Source of the DNA: Phocaeicola coprophilus DSM 18228 = JCM 13818
Lineage (GTDB): Bacteria; Bacteroidota; Bacteroidia; Bacteroidales; Bacteroidaceae
Direction of reading: 5' to 3'
DNA: 32,299 nt
NCBI RefSeq assembly: GCF_000157915.1
Contig: NZ_EQ973632.1
Location: forward strand, 39,992 to 72,290
Shown: piece by piece, positions 1 through 7,579 of the stretch
How the letters are laid out: the number at the start of each line of letters is the position of its first letter
Position numbering within the stretch: the stretch's first letter is position 1
Notes under the pieces: generated by a model
The model's database searches: none
The model's input: only the letters and a program-made list of their open reading frames with translations
Told to the model about the DNA's origin: nothing
Program-made: the position numbers and the translations under genes

Positions 1-52
1 GCTGTTTTTGTCATAGTTGTATAATGTTTAAATCTATGTATATGTAACAAGT

Positions 53-86
53 GAAGACTGAAAATGTTCATCTTCTTGTTTTTTTT
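53..86 (+). terminator. Candidate terminator of a gene upstream of the window
   Basis: An 8-bp stem (GAAGA, bulged C, TGA at 53-61 against TCATCTTC at 68-75) is followed by TTG and a run of eight T at 79-86. The geometry fits rho-independent termination of a plus-strand gene lying before position 1. The stem is AT-rich and has a bulge, so the call is moderate. Confidence 0.4.
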
Positions 87-142
87 GAAGGTTATATAAT
101 GTGAAACTGATTTTTTTTATTTACTTTGCGCCCGTAAGAAAA

Positions 143-1081
143 ATGACAGATAGATTATTACAACCTATGGAACGTAAATTGAAAGATTATGCTGTCCTCG
201 CCCTGAAGGGAATGGGTATGGGAGCTGCCGATGTCGTTCCCGGAGTATCGGGGGGAACCATTGCGTTTATTGTCGGCATTTACGATGAACTGATTGATTC
301 AATAAAAAGTATTAACGGGAAAAGCCTAAAACTTTTGTTTACCGGCAAATGGGTCGCTTTCTGGAAAGCAATCAATGCCAGCTTCCTTTTCTCCATTCTT
401 CTGGGAATAGGTATCAGTGTCTTTTCGCTGGCCAAGCTGATCACCTGGCTGCTGACGGATCATCCCATTCTGGTGTGGTCTTTCTTTTTCGGTCTGGTTC
501 TGGCTTCCACCTGGTTTGTATCGAAAGACATCAAGGAATGGAACTGGAAGACGATTCTCGGTTTTGTTCTGGGAGCAGCCCTGGCTTATTATATCACAGT
601 TGCTACGCCGGCAGAAACACCTTCCAACCTGCTGTTTATATTTTTGTGTGGAGCCATTGCCATTTGTGCCATGATTCTTCCGGGAATTTCGGGCAGCTTT
701 ATTCTGGTATTGCTGGGTAAGTATTTCTTTATTATGGATGCAGTCAAGACATTGGATCTGGTAATTATTGTCGTATTTGCTTGCGGAGCCTGTCTTGGAA
801 TCACGATGTTTTCACGGGTTCTTTCGTATGCCCTGAAGCATTTCCGTAACATCACTCTGGCTGTGCTGAGCGGTTTCATGCTGGGATCGTTGAATAAGGT
901 ATGGCCCTGGAAAGAAACGCTGGAAACCTATGTGGACAGTCATGGAGTGGTAAAACCGCTTGTAGAGGCGAATGTCATGCCGGGTGAATATGTGTGGGAA
1001 GCCATTGTTCTGATGTTGGTCGGATTCTTCCTGGTATATTTCCTGGAGAAGCTTTCTTCTGCAAAGACAGCAAAAGCCTGA
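143..1081 (+). CDS. DUF368 family membrane protein, candidate undecaprenyl-phosphate translocase
   Basis: A polytopic inner-membrane protein with about eight hydrophobic segments. The N-terminal GMGMGAADVVPGVSGGTIAF stretch is the hallmark of DUF368 (PF04018), and a second glycine/proline motif (LPGISGSF) sits mid-protein, as in an internal duplication. Members of this family have been shown in other bacteria to recycle undecaprenyl phosphate across the cytoplasmic membrane for cell-wall and glycan synthesis; that role is inferred here from family membership. The reading frame is open from a GTG at 101, but ATG at 143 (preceded by taagaaaa) or ATG at 167 is more likely, because GTG starts are uncommon and the family motif begins soon after. 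The gene stands alone and faces the TPR gene; the two share a bidirectional terminator. Confidence 0.88.
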   Translation: MTDRLLQPMERKLKDYAVLALKGMGMGAADVVPGVSGGTIAFIVGIYDELIDSIKSINGKSLKLLFTGKWVAFWKAINASFLFSILLGIGISVFSLAKLITWLLTDHPILVWSFFFGLVLASTWFVSKDIKEWNWKTILGFVLGAALAYYITVATPAETPSNLLFIFLCGAIAICAMILPGISGSFILVLLGKYFFIMDAVKTLDLVIIVVFACGACLGITMFSRVLSYALKHFRNITLAVLSGFMLGSLNKVWPWKETLETYVDSHGVVKPLVEANVMPGEYVWEAIVLMLVGFFLVYFLEKLSSAKTAKA

Positions 1082-1102
1082 TCATTTATTCTATAAAATA
1101 AG

Positions 1103-1165
1103 AAACCGCCGCAGAGTAACGGATGTCCGTGATGAGGACAAAGTTCGTTTGCTCTGCGGCGGTTT
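1103..1165. terminator. Bidirectional terminator between DUF368 and TPR genes
   Basis: A perfect 14-bp inverted repeat (AAACCGCCGCAGAG at 1103-1116, complement at 1152-1165) with a 35-base loop. It is followed by TTTTT on the plus strand. It lies between the stop codons of two convergent genes. The loop is long for a simple terminator. Confidence 0.75.
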
Positions 1166-1176
1166 TTGTCTGGGCT

Positions 1177-2625
1177 TTATTTATCCAGCTGACGAATCAG
1201 ATCAGGGTTGCTGCTGATGTTGTTGAAAATGTTCATGGCAACTTCCTTGAACATTTCATTCTGTTCACCCATGTTCATGATACCGGCAACTAATTCTCTG
1301 GGGGCCTGCAGATATCCTTTGGCGATGTCCTCTGTCATCTTTTGGAGATCGTCCTGAAGGTAATGCAGGAAAGCCAGATAGCCATAGTATTCTTTGATCT
1401 TTTCCGGGTATTCTTTTTCCAGACGGGCGTAGTTTCTGGCCGCTTCGTCAATGTATTCATACCGTAGCAGGGTAGAAGCAATGAGTCCCAGCATTTCGTC
1501 CTTGTTCGGGTCAAGAGCTTCAGCGTGTGCGAATTCGGTTTGAGCACTTTTCAGATCATTCTGTACAAGGTAATATTCGCCGTATGTCAGGTAAAGCCGG
1601 GGGAATTGCGGATCGCAGATTCTTCCTGCTTCCAGGTCCTTGAGACAAGCTTCTGTGTCACAAATGGCCAGCGAGCAAAGCGCACGTTGCTCGTAATAAT
1701 AGGCTTTTTCATATTCCGGAATATCGGGATGCTCCAGCAGGGCTGTCAGATAATCTGCAGCTGCAGGGAAAAGCATAAGTCCCATATAGCATTGTGCGAT
1801 GACAATCCATAATCTGGGCTTGTTGTTATAAAGCTTGTCGGCTTTCAGAAAGTATTTCAAGGCTTTTTCTATGTCTCCTGACTGCATGTAGCAGAAACCT
1901 TTCAGCTCCAGTGCTTCCGGAATGTTTTCGTTGATGGCCAGAGCGAAGTCGACAGCTTCAAAAGCCTTTTCGATGTCTTCCAGTTGGAGGTAACACTTGG
2001 TCAGTTCAACCCAGCAGTATGTTTCGTAGGGATATTCGTCCAGAATCTTCTTGTACCATTCGATTGTTTTTTCTAACTCACCTGTAGCCTGACAGTAGTC
2101 AGCCATGCTTGTCAGTACTTCGATACTTTTCGAATCTTTCTGATACGCTTTTTGCAGGAATGGTTTTGCCTGGGCATAAAGGTGTGCGTCCATATAGACA
2201 TCGGAAATGTCAAGTAAGGCTTCGACACTCTCATCTTCCTCTTTCATCAGCTTTTCGATGAACAGCTGAGCTTTGTCGGTTTGTCCTTGCTCCAGCAGAA
2301 TGCTGATTCTTAAGAGACGTACTTCGTAGTCTGTCTGATCTGGCAGACTGTCGAGCAGGCGGATTGCTTCATCCGTTTTGCCCTGGGCCAGAAGTGTGTT
2401 ACATTCATAGATGCAGATATCCAGATCGTCCGGATGCAGTTGCTTGGCATATGCTATTGCCTGTTCTGCTTTTTTAGGTTTTCCCTGGCTGGCGTAATAC
2501 TCGGCCAGGCAGGTCAGGTCGTTACTGTCGAAATAGACAGATTTGCCTTGTTCAATCATTTCTTCAAATTGTTTCAGCAGTTCCTGAAATTTTGGTGTCA
2601 GAAATGAAGAATAAAAGTTATTCAT
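1177..2625 (-). CDS. Tetratricopeptide repeat protein
   Basis: A 482-residue soluble protein without signal peptide or membrane segment, made of consecutive ~34-residue helix-turn-helix units with the TPR pattern (for example residues near ELKGFCYMQSGDIEKALKYF). Most of the chain from about residue 30 to 420 is repeat. TPR arrays are protein-binding scaffolds; no catalytic domain is visible and the partner is unknown. It lies 87 bases downstream of glnS on the same strand, with a 14-bp hairpin between, and has no clear promoter of its own, so partial read-through from glnS is plausible. The start ATG at 2625 is the first in frame. Confidence 0.85.
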   Translation of the reverse strand: MNNFYSSFLTPKFQELLKQFEEMIEQGKSVYFDSNDLTCLAEYYASQGKPKKAEQAIAYAKQLHPDDLDICIYECNTLLAQGKTDEAIRLLDSLPDQTDYEVRLLRISILLEQGQTDKAQLFIEKLMKEEDESVEALLDISDVYMDAHLYAQAKPFLQKAYQKDSKSIEVLTSMADYCQATGELEKTIEWYKKILDEYPYETYCWVELTKCYLQLEDIEKAFEAVDFALAINENIPEALELKGFCYMQSGDIEKALKYFLKADKLYNNKPRLWIVIAQCYMGLMLFPAAADYLTALLEHPDIPEYEKAYYYEQRALCSLAICDTEACLKDLEAGRICDPQFPRLYLTYGEYYLVQNDLKSAQTEFAHAEALDPNKDEMLGLIASTLLRYEYIDEAARNYARLEKEYPEKIKEYYGYLAFLHYLQDDLQKMTEDIAKGYLQAPRELVAGIMNMGEQNEMFKEVAMNIFNNISSNPDLIRQLDK

Positions 2626-2644
2626 GGAATTAAATGGAAAATAT

Positions 2645-2695
2645 GTTCAAGGACTGGCGGGGAATACTTGTGAGTGATTCGGCCAGTCCTTGAAC
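2645..2695 (-). terminator. Hairpin downstream of glnS
   Basis: A perfect 14-bp inverted repeat (GTTCAAGGACTGGC at 2645-2658 against 2682-2695) just after the glnS stop. On the minus strand the following bases are ATATTTTCC, a poor T tract, so this may attenuate or mark RNA processing between glnS and the TPR gene rather than stop all transcription. Confidence 0.6.
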
Positions 2696-2712
2696 GTGTA
2701 TATTAGAATTAA

Positions 2713-4452
2713 TTATTTATTAATCTTGCTCCAGGTGTCTTTCAGCGATACGGTACGGTTGAATATCAGGTGTTCAGCGGTAGAATCTTTGTCGACATTG
2801 AAATAGCCGATACGCTGGAACTGCAGATAATCCAGAGGCTTGGCATCAGCCAGGAATTTTTCAACGTAACATTCATTGAGAACTTTCAGTGAATCGGGGT
2901 TGATCATTTCCTTCATGGCTTCCAGCGGTGAGCAGTTCTTGGCTTCGCGGATGGCAGCCATTTCGTCACGCGGATTTTCAACTTTCCAGAGACGGTCGTA
3001 CAGGCGTACTTCCGCTTTCAGGCAATGGTTGCAGCTTACCCAGTGGAGTGTACCTTTTACCTTGCGGTTAGCTTCCGGCATACCGCTCTTGGTGTTCGGA
3101 TCATATTCAGCATACACTTCGATGATGTTTCCGTTTTCGTCTTTCTTGCATCCGGTACATTTCACGATGTAAGCGTTTTTCAGGCGGACTTCCTGTCCCG
3201 GGGTCATGCGGAAGTATTTCTTGGGTGCATCTTCCATGAAATCTTCGCGTTCCATCCAGAGTTCGCGGCTGAATTCGATGGTATGGCTGCCTGCATTCGG
3301 ATCTTCCGGATTGTTGATGGCTTCCATTTCTTCCACTTTTCCTTCCGGATAGTTGGTCAGGATCAGTTTTACCGGATTCAGGACGGCTGATACACGGGTT
3401 GCACGTGCGTTCAGGTCTTCGCGGACAGCGCTTTCCAGCAGGGCAAAATCATTCAGTGCATCATAGGTTGTGTAACCGATTTTGTCGATGAACTTACGGA
3501 TAGACTCGGGTGAGTAACCGCGGCGACGGAATGCACAGATGGTCGGCATTCGGGGGTCATCCCATCCGTCTACCAGTCCTTCTTTCACGAGAGTCAGCAG
3601 GTTACGCTTGCTCATCAGTGTATAGCTGAGGTTCAGCTTGTTGAATTCATACTGGTGAGGACGGTTGTCATCCAGGTCCTTTCCTTCTTTTACCCAGTCA
3701 ACGAAAAGGTCATACAAGGGGCGGTGAACGACAAATTCAAGTGTACACAATGAGTGAGTAACTCCCTCGAAGTAATCACTCTGTCCATGAGCAAAGTCGT
3801 ACATCGGATAAGCCTTCCAGTGATCACCTGTACGGTGATGAGGTGTTTTTACGACACGATAAATGATCGGGTCGCGGAAGTGCATGTTAGGATTGGCCAT
3901 GTCAATCTTGGCACGAAGCACCATTTTTCCTTCTTCGATTTCGCCGCTGTTCATTTTCAGGAACAGATCCATGCTTTCTTCAACAGGACGGTTCCGGTAA
4001 GGGCTTTCCACACCCGGCTGGGTAGGAGTACCCTTCTGTGCTGCGATTTCTTCTGAAGTTTGTTCGTCAACGTATGCTTTTCCTTCCTTGATCAGACGGA
4101 TGGCAAAATCCCACAGCTGCTGGAAGTAATCGGATGCGTAATATTCATTTCCCCACTGGAAGCCCAGCCATTTAATGTCTTCCTTGATGGCTTCTACATA
4201 TTCTACATCTTCCTTGGTCGGGTTGGTATCATCGAAACGAAGGTTGCATACGCCTCCATAGCGCTGGGCTATTCCGAAATCCAGACAAATAGCCTTGGCA
4301 TGTCCGATGTGCAGGTATCCATTCGGTTCAGGCGGGAAGCGAGTTTGTATTCTTCCTCCGTTCTTGCCTTCTTTTAAGTCTTTCTCTACAATCTGTTCTA
4401 TGAAGTTCAGGCTTTTCTTTTCTGAACTTTCCGGTATGTTCATTTCAGTCAT
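2713..4452 (-). CDS. glnS: Glutaminyl-tRNA synthetase
   Basis: A class I aminoacyl-tRNA synthetase that charges tRNA-Gln with glutamine in the cytoplasm. The ATP-binding HIGH motif is in PPEPNGYLHIGHAKA near the N-terminus and the KMSKS-type loop is LMSKR in the middle; the C-terminal half is the beta-barrel anticodon-binding domain. Length (579 residues with the start chosen here) fits the family. The frame stays open to 4530, but a Bacteroidota -7 element (TACTTTTG, minus strand, 4479-4486) lies inside that extension, so translation most likely begins at ATG 4452 (MTEMNIPESS). An ATG three codons later (4443) is the alternative. A stable hairpin follows the gene. Confidence 0.97.
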   Translation of the reverse strand: MTEMNIPESSEKKSLNFIEQIVEKDLKEGKNGGRIQTRFPPEPNGYLHIGHAKAICLDFGIAQRYGGVCNLRFDDTNPTKEDVEYVEAIKEDIKWLGFQWGNEYYASDYFQQLWDFAIRLIKEGKAYVDEQTSEEIAAQKGTPTQPGVESPYRNRPVEESMDLFLKMNSGEIEEGKMVLRAKIDMANPNMHFRDPIIYRVVKTPHHRTGDHWKAYPMYDFAHGQSDYFEGVTHSLCTLEFVVHRPLYDLFVDWVKEGKDLDDNRPHQYEFNKLNLSYTLMSKRNLLTLVKEGLVDGWDDPRMPTICAFRRRGYSPESIRKFIDKIGYTTYDALNDFALLESAVREDLNARATRVSAVLNPVKLILTNYPEGKVEEMEAINNPEDPNAGSHTIEFSRELWMEREDFMEDAPKKYFRMTPGQEVRLKNAYIVKCTGCKKDENGNIIEVYAEYDPNTKSGMPEANRKVKGTLHWVSCNHCLKAEVRLYDRLWKVENPRDEMAAIREAKNCSPLEAMKEMINPDSLKVLNECYVEKFLADAKPLDYLQFQRIGYFNVDKDSTAEHLIFNRTVSLKDTWSKINK

Positions 4453-4478
4453 AGTGGTTTGTTTTACACTTTTCTTTG

Positions 4479-4486
4479 CAAAAGTA
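4479..4486 (-). promoter_or_regulatory. glnS promoter, -7 element
   Basis: TACTTTTG on the minus strand matches the Bacteroidota consensus TAnnTTTG exactly. It is 26 bases upstream of ATG 4452, giving a short leader. No clear TTTG -33 box is seen at the usual distance. Its position rules against the longer reading frame starting at 4530. Confidence 0.65.
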
Positions 4487-4592
4487 ATCATTCTCGGATA
4501 AAATACCACATTATTATATAGGAATATCAACGGCTGGTATGAATTTAAAAGGGAAAAAGCAGAGGATTATTCCGTTTTTGAGAAAAATATTA

Positions 4593-4600
4593 TAACTTTG
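4593..4600 (+). promoter_or_regulatory. -7 element of a small transcription unit
   Basis: TAACTTTG matches TAnnTTTG exactly. A TTTG lies upstream at 4577-4580 but is 12 bases away, closer than the usual 19-21. Transcription would begin near 4607 and run into the terminator at 4787-4816, defining a unit of about 210 bases. Confidence 0.55.
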
Positions 4601-4644
4601 CAAACATTATAAGGTGAGCCGTTAATAAAGGCTAATAATAAAAT

Positions 4645-4785
4645 ATGAAAGAAAAACGCAAAATGTGTTTTATGACATGTTTTTTTATTTGGCCAGTTGA
4701 AAAAAAGGCTGCACCTTTGTGGCGTTATCCTGAAAACAATCTTTTTACCTTAGAAAAAAAACTAATACCTATTGAAAACTTTTAA
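4645..4785 (+). CDS. Possible 46-residue small protein
   Basis: ATG at 4645 to TAA at 4785, fully contained in the small transcription unit and ending two bases before the terminator stem. The peptide begins MKEKRKMCFMTCFFIWPVEK: a basic N-terminus, a short hydrophobic stretch with two cysteines, then a lysine-rich half. No recognisable domain. There is no convincing ribosome-binding site, and AT-rich sequence of this length can be open by chance, so the ORF may be incidental to an RNA gene. Confidence 0.25.
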   Translation: MKEKRKMCFMTCFFIWPVEKKAAPLWRYPENNLFTLEKKLIPIENF

Positions 4786-4786
4786 A

Positions 4787-4816
4787 AAAGGTTCGTTGTG
4801 AAACGAGCCTTTTTTT
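4787..4816 (+). terminator. Intrinsic terminator of the small unit
   Basis: An 11-bp stem with one G-T wobble (4787-4797 against 4802-4812), a GTGA loop, and a seven-T tract at 4810-4816. Plus-strand orientation. It is the strongest evidence that something is transcribed from this spacer. Confidence 0.8.
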
Positions 4817-4950
4817 ATGCTTGTATGGTTGGAATGAGCCTTGTATCAATTCCGCAGACTGCTATAATTTTGGAGATTATAATCAGGATGTCAAGAAGAA
4901 ACAGATCATGCCACGGGCTGTTTCCCGACTAATGGGTTTTGTTCCATGAC
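4817..4950. other. Spacer with no supported gene
   Basis: This stretch lies between the small unit and the lipoprotein stop codon. It holds a sequence matching TAnnTTTG on the plus strand (TAATTTTG, 4865-4872) inside a weak TATAAT/ATTATA palindrome, but no gene or terminator follows it in that direction. A small CGGG/CCCG hairpin near 4914-4927 is not terminator-like. Confidence 0.5.
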
Positions 4951-6087
4951 TTATTCCTTTAGATGAAAGAGTATGACGGTTGGATTACTGTCGCTGTCAT
5001 TTTTAAGATTTGTATATACATTGTATTTTTCACCTAATATTTCTTCTGTTATGCAGGTTAAGTTCCTCCAGCCTCTGGTAAATGGCTGGTCGTAATATAT
5101 AAATGTATTGTCTGTATATGTACAAGTATGAAATATTGTATTTTCCTTTGTCCTTTTGAAAACCCAGTTCTTATGGTTCGTTTTATCATGGAATACATGT
5201 AGGAAACTGTTGTTGTATTCCATCAGTGCTATTTTAAAACGGTTGGATTCGCATGATGTATAGATAAATTGCTTTAAAGGTTTCCCTTTTCCTACATAAT
5301 CTGTCAGGACGGATTTGTCGTTGGGGTTGTATGTAATTCGACTTGTCAGTTTCTTTATATTCTGTTCGCTGTTGTTATTGTCTTTAAAATCCCAGCTCCA
5401 TGAGGGTATTAAACCTTCCTGGGTTATTTTATAAATCTGATTATCAAATAGAGAAACATTCATGATGGAATCATTATATATGGATGTTCTTTTGATCGGG
5501 AAGAAAGCATTCATTCTTTCATATGAATGAAAACACTGATATGTGCCGTCAGACAGGGAATAATATAAGATATCTCCTGATACTGAAATGATTATAATGG
5601 AATTTCCTCTGACGTAAATTTCGTTGTATGATTCCAGCACATGGGGTAATTTGATTTTTTGTTTAAAAACTCCCTTGTTGCTGTATTGATATATATTGCC
5701 CCAGGGTTCCAGTAAAAATATTTCACCTGTCTCAGAAACAGAGAAATGTTCTATATGTTGATATTCTTCAGGTCCATTCCCTTTGTCTGAAATCTTGAAA
5801 AGATAGCTTCCGTTTGTTTTGAAACAGAAAAAAGCAGATTGCAGCATGTCATAGATATAAAGGGTATCCTTTTTCTTTTCTATTTGATTGATCGTAGCAA
5901 TCAAGCATGAATCAGATGTATGTAAGGGTACAACGGTGATGGAATCTGTCAAGTCGAATACGGATGTCTCTGTTCTTTCTTCCAGATCAATTGTTATTCT
6001 TTTTTCGTTTCCTTGAATGTTTTTTTCACAGCATTGGACGGATAGGAAAGCCAGTATTATTATTGTCAGATATTTTATGGTGTTCAT
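4951..6087 (-). CDS. 6-bladed beta-propeller lipoprotein
   Basis: A 378-residue lipoprotein. The N-terminal signal MNTIKYLTIIILAFLSVQC ends in a lipobox-like LSVQC with acylated Cys at residue 19 or 20. The rest is beta-rich with blade-like patterns: TDSITVVPLHTSDSCLIATI, then DTLYIYD, FKISDKGNGPEEY and GEIFLLE, which match the Bacteroidota 6-bladed beta-propeller lipoprotein family (PF17170 type). Function is unknown for the family; a periplasmic or outer-membrane ligand-binding role is an inference. The gene is clearly more AT-rich than its neighbours and stands alone between glnS and rarA, which suggests transfer or relaxed selection. No convincing promoter was found upstream. A second, partial family member lies at 32115. 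Confidence 0.8.
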   Translation of the reverse strand: MNTIKYLTIIILAFLSVQCCEKNIQGNEKRITIDLEERTETSVFDLTDSITVVPLHTSDSCLIATINQIEKKKDTLYIYDMLQSAFFCFKTNGSYLFKISDKGNGPEEYQHIEHFSVSETGEIFLLEPWGNIYQYSNKGVFKQKIKLPHVLESYNEIYVRGNSIIIISVSGDILYYSLSDGTYQCFHSYERMNAFFPIKRTSIYNDSIMNVSLFDNQIYKITQEGLIPSWSWDFKDNNNSEQNIKKLTSRITYNPNDKSVLTDYVGKGKPLKQFIYTSCESNRFKIALMEYNNSFLHVFHDKTNHKNWVFKRTKENTIFHTCTYTDNTFIYYDQPFTRGWRNLTCITEEILGEKYNVYTNLKNDSDSNPTVILFHLKE

Positions 6088-6136
6088 AGATTTAAATTTA
6101 GTATAACCTTAATACCGTGAAGATATAAATAAAATC

Positions 6137-6168
6137 GGGATAAATCACACCTTCGGGTGGAATTTCCC
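6137..6168. repeat. Hairpin with a TTCG tetraloop in the divergent spacer
   Basis: CACC-TTCG-GGTG at 6148-6159 is a C(UUCG)G-type tetraloop stem, extended outward with small mismatches by AAAT/ATTT and GGG/CCC pairs. It lies upstream of the rarA -7 element and upstream of the lipoprotein start, so it may be in the lipoprotein leader or be an untranscribed inverted repeat. No T tract follows. Confidence 0.4.
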
Positions 6169-6218
6169 CTGTTTGAAAAAAACTTGTTCCGTAAGTGCTG
6201 TCGGGGCAGAAAAATCCG

Positions 6219-6226
6219 TATATTTG
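6219..6226 (+). promoter_or_regulatory. rarA operon promoter, -7 element
   Basis: TATATTTG matches TAnnTTTG exactly and is 51 bases upstream of the rarA ATG. The -33 region has no clear TTTG. It would drive rarA, the dehydrogenase and the C-GCAxxG-C-C gene. Confidence 0.55.
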
Positions 6227-6277
6227 AAACTTGTTTATCGAAAAAACTGTTGAAGATTCAAAACACAGACGAGCAAT

Positions 6278-7552
6278 ATGGCACAACCCTTGGCTGAACG
6301 TATGCGTCCGAAGACGCTGGACGATTATATTGGACAGAAGCATTTGGTAGGTGAGGGAGCGGTACTGCGCAAGATGATTGATGCAGGCCGAATCTCCTCT
6401 TTTATCCTTTGGGGGCCTCCGGGAGTGGGGAAGACCACGCTGGCTCAAATTATAGCCAACCGGCTGGAAACTCCTTTTTATACATTGAGTGCGGTGACAT
6501 CGGGCGTAAAGGATGTGCGCGATGTTATTGACAAGGCACGCAGCAATCGTTTCTTTTCCCAGCAAAGCCCTATTTTATTTATAGACGAAATTCACCGTTT
6601 CAGCAAGTCTCAGCAGGATTCTCTGCTGGGAGCCGTAGAAACGGGAGTGGTAACTTTGATTGGAGCAACAACGGAGAATCCTTCCTTTGAGGTGATTCGT
6701 CCTTTGCTCTCCCGCTGTCAGCTTTATGTGCTGAAATCTCTGGAGAAAGAGGATTTGCTGGAACTGCTCCGGCATACACTGGAACGCGATGCACTGATGA
6801 AGGAGAAGCAGGTGGAACTCAGAGAAACGGATGCCATGCTCCGTTATTCCGGAGGGGATGCCCGCAAGCTGTTGAATATCCTGGAACTGGTGGTGGAAGC
6901 CGATACGGAAGTTCCTGTAGTTATTACTGATGAGAAGGTTGTGGAACGGTTGCAGCAGAATCCTCTGGCTTACGACAAGGACGGGGAAATGCATTATGAT
7001 ATTATTTCTGCCTTCATCAAGTCTATTCGGGGAAGTGATCCGGACGGTGCCCTTTATTGGCTGGCCCGTATGGTGGAAGGTGGGGAAGATCCGGCCTTTA
7101 TAGCCCGGCGTCTGGTGATCTCTGCGTCTGAAGATATCGGTCTGGCCAATCCGAATGCCTTGCTGCTGGCCAATGCAGCCTTTGATGCAGTGATGAAGAT
7201 CGGATGGCCCGAAGGACGTATTCCTTTGGCTGAGGCTACGGTCTATCTGGCCACCAGTCCGAAGAGCAATTCGGCTTATGAGGGAATCAATACTGCGCTG
7301 GATCTGGTCCGTCGTACAGGTAATCTTCCTGTTCCTTTGCATCTTCGGAATGCTCCGACCAAGCTGATGAAGCAGCTGGGGTATGGAAAAGACTATAAAT
7401 ATGCCCATGCATATGAAGGGCATTTCGTAAAGCAGCAGTTTTTGCCCGACGAAGTGCAGCATGAGCGTTTGTGGCATGCACAGGATAATCCGGCCGAGAC
7501 GAAACTGAAGGAGCGGATGATCAACCTGTGGGGAGAACGTTTTGGTAAATAA
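6278..7552 (+). CDS. rarA: Replication-associated recombination protein A (AAA+ ATPase)
   Basis: RarA/MgsA (WRNIP1 family), a clamp-loader-like AAA+ ATPase that acts at stalled replication forks and single-strand/double-strand junctions. Seen in the sequence: Walker A GPPGVGKTT at residues 46-54, Walker B LFIDEIHRF around 100-107, sensor 1 GATTENPSF near 129-137, then the helical lid and the C-terminal tetramerisation region (SDPDGALYWLARMVEGGEDP, ending in RLWHAQDNPAETKL). Length 424 is normal. The start ATG at 6278 is directly before the conserved QPLAERMRPKTLDDYIGQ. It is the first gene of a likely three-gene operon, with 27 bases before the dehydrogenase. Confidence 0.97.
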   Translation: MAQPLAERMRPKTLDDYIGQKHLVGEGAVLRKMIDAGRISSFILWGPPGVGKTTLAQIIANRLETPFYTLSAVTSGVKDVRDVIDKARSNRFFSQQSPILFIDEIHRFSKSQQDSLLGAVETGVVTLIGATTENPSFEVIRPLLSRCQLYVLKSLEKEDLLELLRHTLERDALMKEKQVELRETDAMLRYSGGDARKLLNILELVVEADTEVPVVITDEKVVERLQQNPLAYDKDGEMHYDIISAFIKSIRGSDPDGALYWLARMVEGGEDPAFIARRLVISASEDIGLANPNALLLANAAFDAVMKIGWPEGRIPLAEATVYLATSPKSNSAYEGINTALDLVRRTGNLPVPLHLRNAPTKLMKQLGYGKDYKYAHAYEGHFVKQQFLPDEVQHERLWHAQDNPAETKLKERMINLWGERFGK

Positions 7553-7579
7553 GATACATATATATTATAAAGGTGTAAG

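Larger units (their letters stand above)
4607..4816 (+). ncRNA. Candidate small RNA or small-protein mRNA (~210 nt)
   Basis: A discrete unit: a consensus -7 element upstream, about 180 bases of AT-rich sequence, and a strong intrinsic terminator at its 3' end, with no gene on the same strand for the next 1.4 kb. Internal structure includes AAAGG-CTGCA-CCTTT and a possible AACGC/GCGTT pairing around it. The transcript is too short for tmRNA or RNase P RNA and lacks the SRP RNA tetraloop motif. It could be a 6S-like or regulatory RNA, or the mRNA for the 46-codon ORF described separately. I do not recognise it as a known Rfam family. The 5' end is inferred from the promoter. Confidence 0.45.

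Noticed and set aside
4607-4816. tmRNA, RNase P RNA or SRP RNA
   Set aside because: The unit is too short for the first two, and the SRP RNA GGAA-tetraloop helix motif is absent. A 6S-like RNA could not be excluded or confirmed by eye.
4951-6087. SusD-like or polysaccharide-utilisation component
   Set aside because: No SusC/SusD pair, glycoside hydrolase or regulator is near; the blade pattern fits the beta-propeller lipoprotein family instead.
6098-6565. 155-residue minus-strand frame overlapping the rarA start
   Set aside because: It covers the rarA promoter and N-terminus on the opposite strand and shows no domain or signal peptide.
6575-7477. 300-residue minus-strand reading frame
   Set aside because: It is antisense to rarA, whose AAA+ motifs are intact; no family resemblance was found.
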